DNA of 5,464 bases from Patescibacteria group bacterium. GTDB taxonomy: Bacteria; Patescibacteria; UBA1384; CAILIB01. Numbering within the stretch: position 1 is the first letter of the stretch; each line of letters opens with the position of its first letter. Location of the stretch: positions 1-5,464 of the forward strand of contig JAJFBK010000047.1 in NCBI GenBank assembly GCA_020696955.1. Reading direction: 5' to 3'. Both the position numbers and the translations under genes were made by a program. The notes under the pieces were generated by a model, which was not told the origin of the DNA, did no database searches, and worked only from the letters and a program-made list of their open reading frames with translations. Shown here one piece after another: positions 4,712-5,464 of the stretch.

Positions 4712-4749
4712 TACACACGAGTTTATCCTTCTTGACTGTACATCCTACC

Positions 4750-4782
4750 AAAAAGAAACCCCCGACCGCAAATGGTCAGGGG
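4750..4782 (-). terminator. intrinsic terminator of the 63-aa gene
   Basis: On the minus strand GGGG (4782-4779), then after one mismatch GACC (4777-4774), pairs with GGTC and CCCC (4767-4759) around a 6-nt loop, followed by TTTCTTTTT (4758-4750). It lies 18 nt past the stop at 4801. Confidence 0.83.
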
Positions 4783-4800
4783 TAAAGAAATTGCCGGGTT

Positions 4801-4992
4801 TCATAGGGCTTTTTGCCCCAACACCCATAAGGTAAGAATTTCACAGTCCTTTTTTTCAACCAGTCTTTTCAATGCTTCTTGGGAGGCGGGAGTCATTTTT
4901 GAGACATCCTCTGCCAGGGTCCGGGTATAGCGTTCAGGAACGCCGTTTACAAGTTTCTTCAACTTCGCAATGAAACAAGCCATTGTAATCAT
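4801..4992 (-). CDS. small protein, 63 aa, unknown, behind an attenuator-like leader
   Basis: The start is ATG 4992 (MITMACFIAKLKKL), with GGAGG (4998-5002) 5 nt upstream. ATG 4983 (MACFIA) is nearly as good, using AAGGA at 8 nt. The protein has a basic amphipathic N-terminus (IAKLKKLVNG), then a helical Lys/Glu-rich middle (EDVSKMTPASQEALKRLVEK, 28-47) and a hydrophobic end (EILTLWVLGQKAL). No family was recognised. It is probably cytoplasmic, perhaps a helix-rich binding protein. It has its own terminator (4750-4782) and a strong promoter 160-190 nt upstream (5152-5181), with a leader ORF and an intrinsic terminator in between (5011-5145). This implies that expression depends on terminator read-through. 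Confidence 0.72.
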   Translation of the reverse strand: MITMACFIAKLKKLVNGVPERYTRTLAEDVSKMTPASQEALKRLVEKKDCEILTLWVLGQKAL

Positions 4993-4997
4993 CCTTT

Positions 4998-5002
4998 CCT
5001 CC
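4998..5002 (-). promoter_or_regulatory. Shine-Dalgarno of the 63-aa gene, just past the leader terminator
   Basis: GGAGG on the minus strand, 5 nt before ATG 4992 and 9 nt after the terminator's T-rich tail. A transcript that stops at the terminator never includes it. Confidence 0.7.
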
Positions 5003-5010
5003 AAAATCAC

Positions 5011-5053
5011 AAAACAAAAATCCCCCTCCAGCTTTATAGCCAGAGGGGGATTT
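5011..5053 (-). terminator. strong intrinsic terminator/attenuator in the leader of the 63-aa gene
   Basis: In minus-strand RNA, AAATCCCCCTCTGGC (5053-5039) pairs over all 15 positions (two G-U) with GCTGGAGGGGGATTT (5032-5018) around loop TATAAA, followed by TTTTTGTTTT. The plus-strand version would have mismatches where the minus strand has G-U, so the minus orientation is the functional one. It may also end transcripts from the GtrA gene upstream. Confidence 0.85.
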
Positions 5054-5076
5054 GTAACCGCTAGTAAAAAACTACG

Positions 5077-5145
5077 CTAAATCCCTTCCTGGCCAAAGCC
5101 GGAATGACGGAACCAAGCGTAGGTAAATACTGCGGTGTTTTGCAT
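5077..5145 (-). CDS. candidate leaderless 22-codon leader peptide, aromatic-rich
   Basis: ATG at 5145 lies 7 nt past the -10 box, so the transcript should begin at the A of the start codon. The 22 codons include Phe at 7, 12 and 17, Tyr at 9 and Trp at 11 (FTYAWF at 7-12), and end in TAG at 5079-5077. The ORF spans the first arm of a protector hairpin, and its stop codon falls exactly at the 3' edge of the antiterminator arm, as in classical leader peptides. There is no Shine-Dalgarno. It is too short to be argued from protein sequence alone; the evidence is its placement. Confidence 0.42.
   Translation of the reverse strand: MQNTAVFTYAWFRHSGFGQEGI
5079..5104 (-). promoter_or_regulatory. candidate antiterminator arm with protector hairpin
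   Basis: In minus RNA, GCCAGGAAGGGATTT (5093-5079) can pair with the terminator 5' arm AAATCCCCCTCTGGC (5053-5039) at 13 of 15 positions (one G-U, two A-C mismatches), which would prevent the terminator. The same arm can instead pair with TTCCGGC (5104-5098) through GCC and GGAA with one bulged A. This gives mutually exclusive 1:2, 2:3 and 3:4 foldings. Confidence 0.5.
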
Positions 5146-5151
5146 AAAACG

Positions 5152-5181
5152 ATAATAGCCGTTTACAGCCGGGGTTGTCAA
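5152..5181 (-). promoter_or_regulatory. strong sigma70-type promoter for the leader and 63-aa gene
   Basis: On the minus strand TTGACA (-35, 5181-5176, perfect), an 18-bp spacer, and TATTAT (-10, 5157-5152, 5 of 6). The predicted start is at 5145. It begins 3 nt past the GtrA stop codon, so the following unit is independent of that gene. Confidence 0.72.
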
Positions 5182-5183
5182 AC

Positions 5184-5464
5184 CTATTTGAAGGCCCAAA
5201 GCTTACTTAGACTGTAATTCCAGAAAAAAACTATCGCCACGGCTACCAGCTTGGCTTCATTAAGGCTTACATGAGCGTTTCGGACATGAAGCATGTCGAT
5301 GATGAACTCAGTGAGGAGCAGGCCAACGAAGGCAACGAAAAAGTACTTCTGATATTGAGCCCGATTCCAGCTCTGGGCAAATACGAATTTGCTGTTAATG
5401 AAGTACCCGTTGGTGGATCCTGCCACGAACCCGAGAGCGGCAGCCAGGTATTCATGCCCTCCCA
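5184..5464 (-). CDS. GtrA-family membrane protein, C-terminal part (start outside window)
   Basis: The minus-strand frame is open from the window edge to the TAG at 5184, at least 93 residues. It begins mid-protein with HEYLAAALGFVAGSTNGYFI, the end of the second membrane helix. Next comes NSKFVF, matching the N-x-+-x-x-F signature after helix 2 in GtrA proteins. Two further hydrophobic helices follow (YQKYFFVAFVGLLLTEFIID and AKLVAVAIVFFWNYSLSKL), with the second N-x-x-x-x-+-x-W-x-F signature (WNYSLSKLWAFK) at the C-terminus. GtrA-like proteins are four-helix inner-membrane proteins thought to move lipid-linked sugars in polysaccharide or O-antigen glycosylation. A GTG at 5426 is internal and not the start. 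The C-terminus ends normally. Confidence 0.83.
   Translation of the reverse strand, partial: GGHEYLAAALGFVAGSTNGYFINSKFVFAQSWNRAQYQKYFFVAFVGLLLTEFIIDMLHVRNAHVSLNEAKLVAVAIVFFWNYSLSKLWAFK

Noticed and set aside
5086..5110. REP-like dispersed palindrome (GTCATTCC...GGAA type)
   Set aside because: The bases resemble common intergenic REP sequences, but only one copy is in the window and its arms fit the attenuator folding; it cannot be judged without the genome.
5267..5455. Minus-strand 62-codon frame inside the GtrA gene
   Set aside because: It is an alternate frame of a clear membrane-protein coding sequence that continues to the window edge.

Overview
The window looks like a chromosomal segment of a compact bacterial genome of moderate G+C. 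The best guess is a Patescibacteria/CPR-type lineage. That guess rests on small lineage-restricted proteins, a DxN-type HAD hydrolase, several genes with no Shine-Dalgarno sequence, and very short intergenic gaps. None of this is decisive. TGA, TAA and TAG all appear as stops, and both tRNA genes encode their CCA ends.

Layout, left to right. Positions 1-171 (minus) hold the N-terminal part of a ClpP-like protease subunit that runs off the window. Positions 172-391 hold no large gene, only a possible 27-codon minus-strand ORF with a strong Shine-Dalgarno. Positions 392-773 (plus) are a two-tRNA unit: tRNA-Lys(CTT), a 194-nt spacer full of short hairpins and repeated GGCACC words, tRNA-Glu(TTC), then an intrinsic terminator. 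A 15-bp copy of the 3' end of tRNA-Glu lies 126 bp downstream. Positions 877-1793 (minus) form a complete single-gene unit: a 17-bp-spaced promoter, a ~75-nt leader closed by a 9-bp stem, a 248-aa unknown protein and a terminator. Divergently, 1863-2232 (plus) is a small MORN/YwqK-like gene with a probable leaderless promoter, ending in a perfect 26-bp palindromic terminator. This terminator is shared with a convergent 70-aa charged small protein (2255-2467, minus).

Positions 2546-4172 (plus) look like a three-gene operon: a Nudix hydrolase of the GDP-mannose mannosyl hydrolase type, a HAD-superfamily phosphatase/phosphomutase whose second catalytic Asp is Asn, and a 126-aa unknown whose ATG abuts the HAD stop codon. 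It meets, 5 nt away, a convergent YjjX/DUF84 inosine/xanthosine triphosphatase (4178-4711, minus). The Nudix, HAD and YjjX genes suggest nucleotide-sugar or nucleotide housekeeping, but the substrates are inferred only from families.

The most interesting part is 4801-5181 (minus). A consensus promoter (TTGACA, 18 bp, TATTAT) is followed, at the predicted transcription start, by an ATG opening a 22-codon ORF rich in aromatic codons. Its 3' end carries segments that can fold as 1:2, 2:3 or 3:4, with 3:4 being a strong intrinsic terminator. This terminator sits just before the Shine-Dalgarno of a 63-aa small protein. This is the layout of a ribosome-controlled transcription attenuator, here in front of an unrecognised small gene. 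The window ends in a partial GtrA-family membrane protein (5184-5464, minus).

A recurring contrast: the small or unknown minus-strand genes (248, 70, 63 and possibly 27 aa) have strong Shine-Dalgarno sequences, while the enzyme genes and the plus-strand genes have none that is recognisable.
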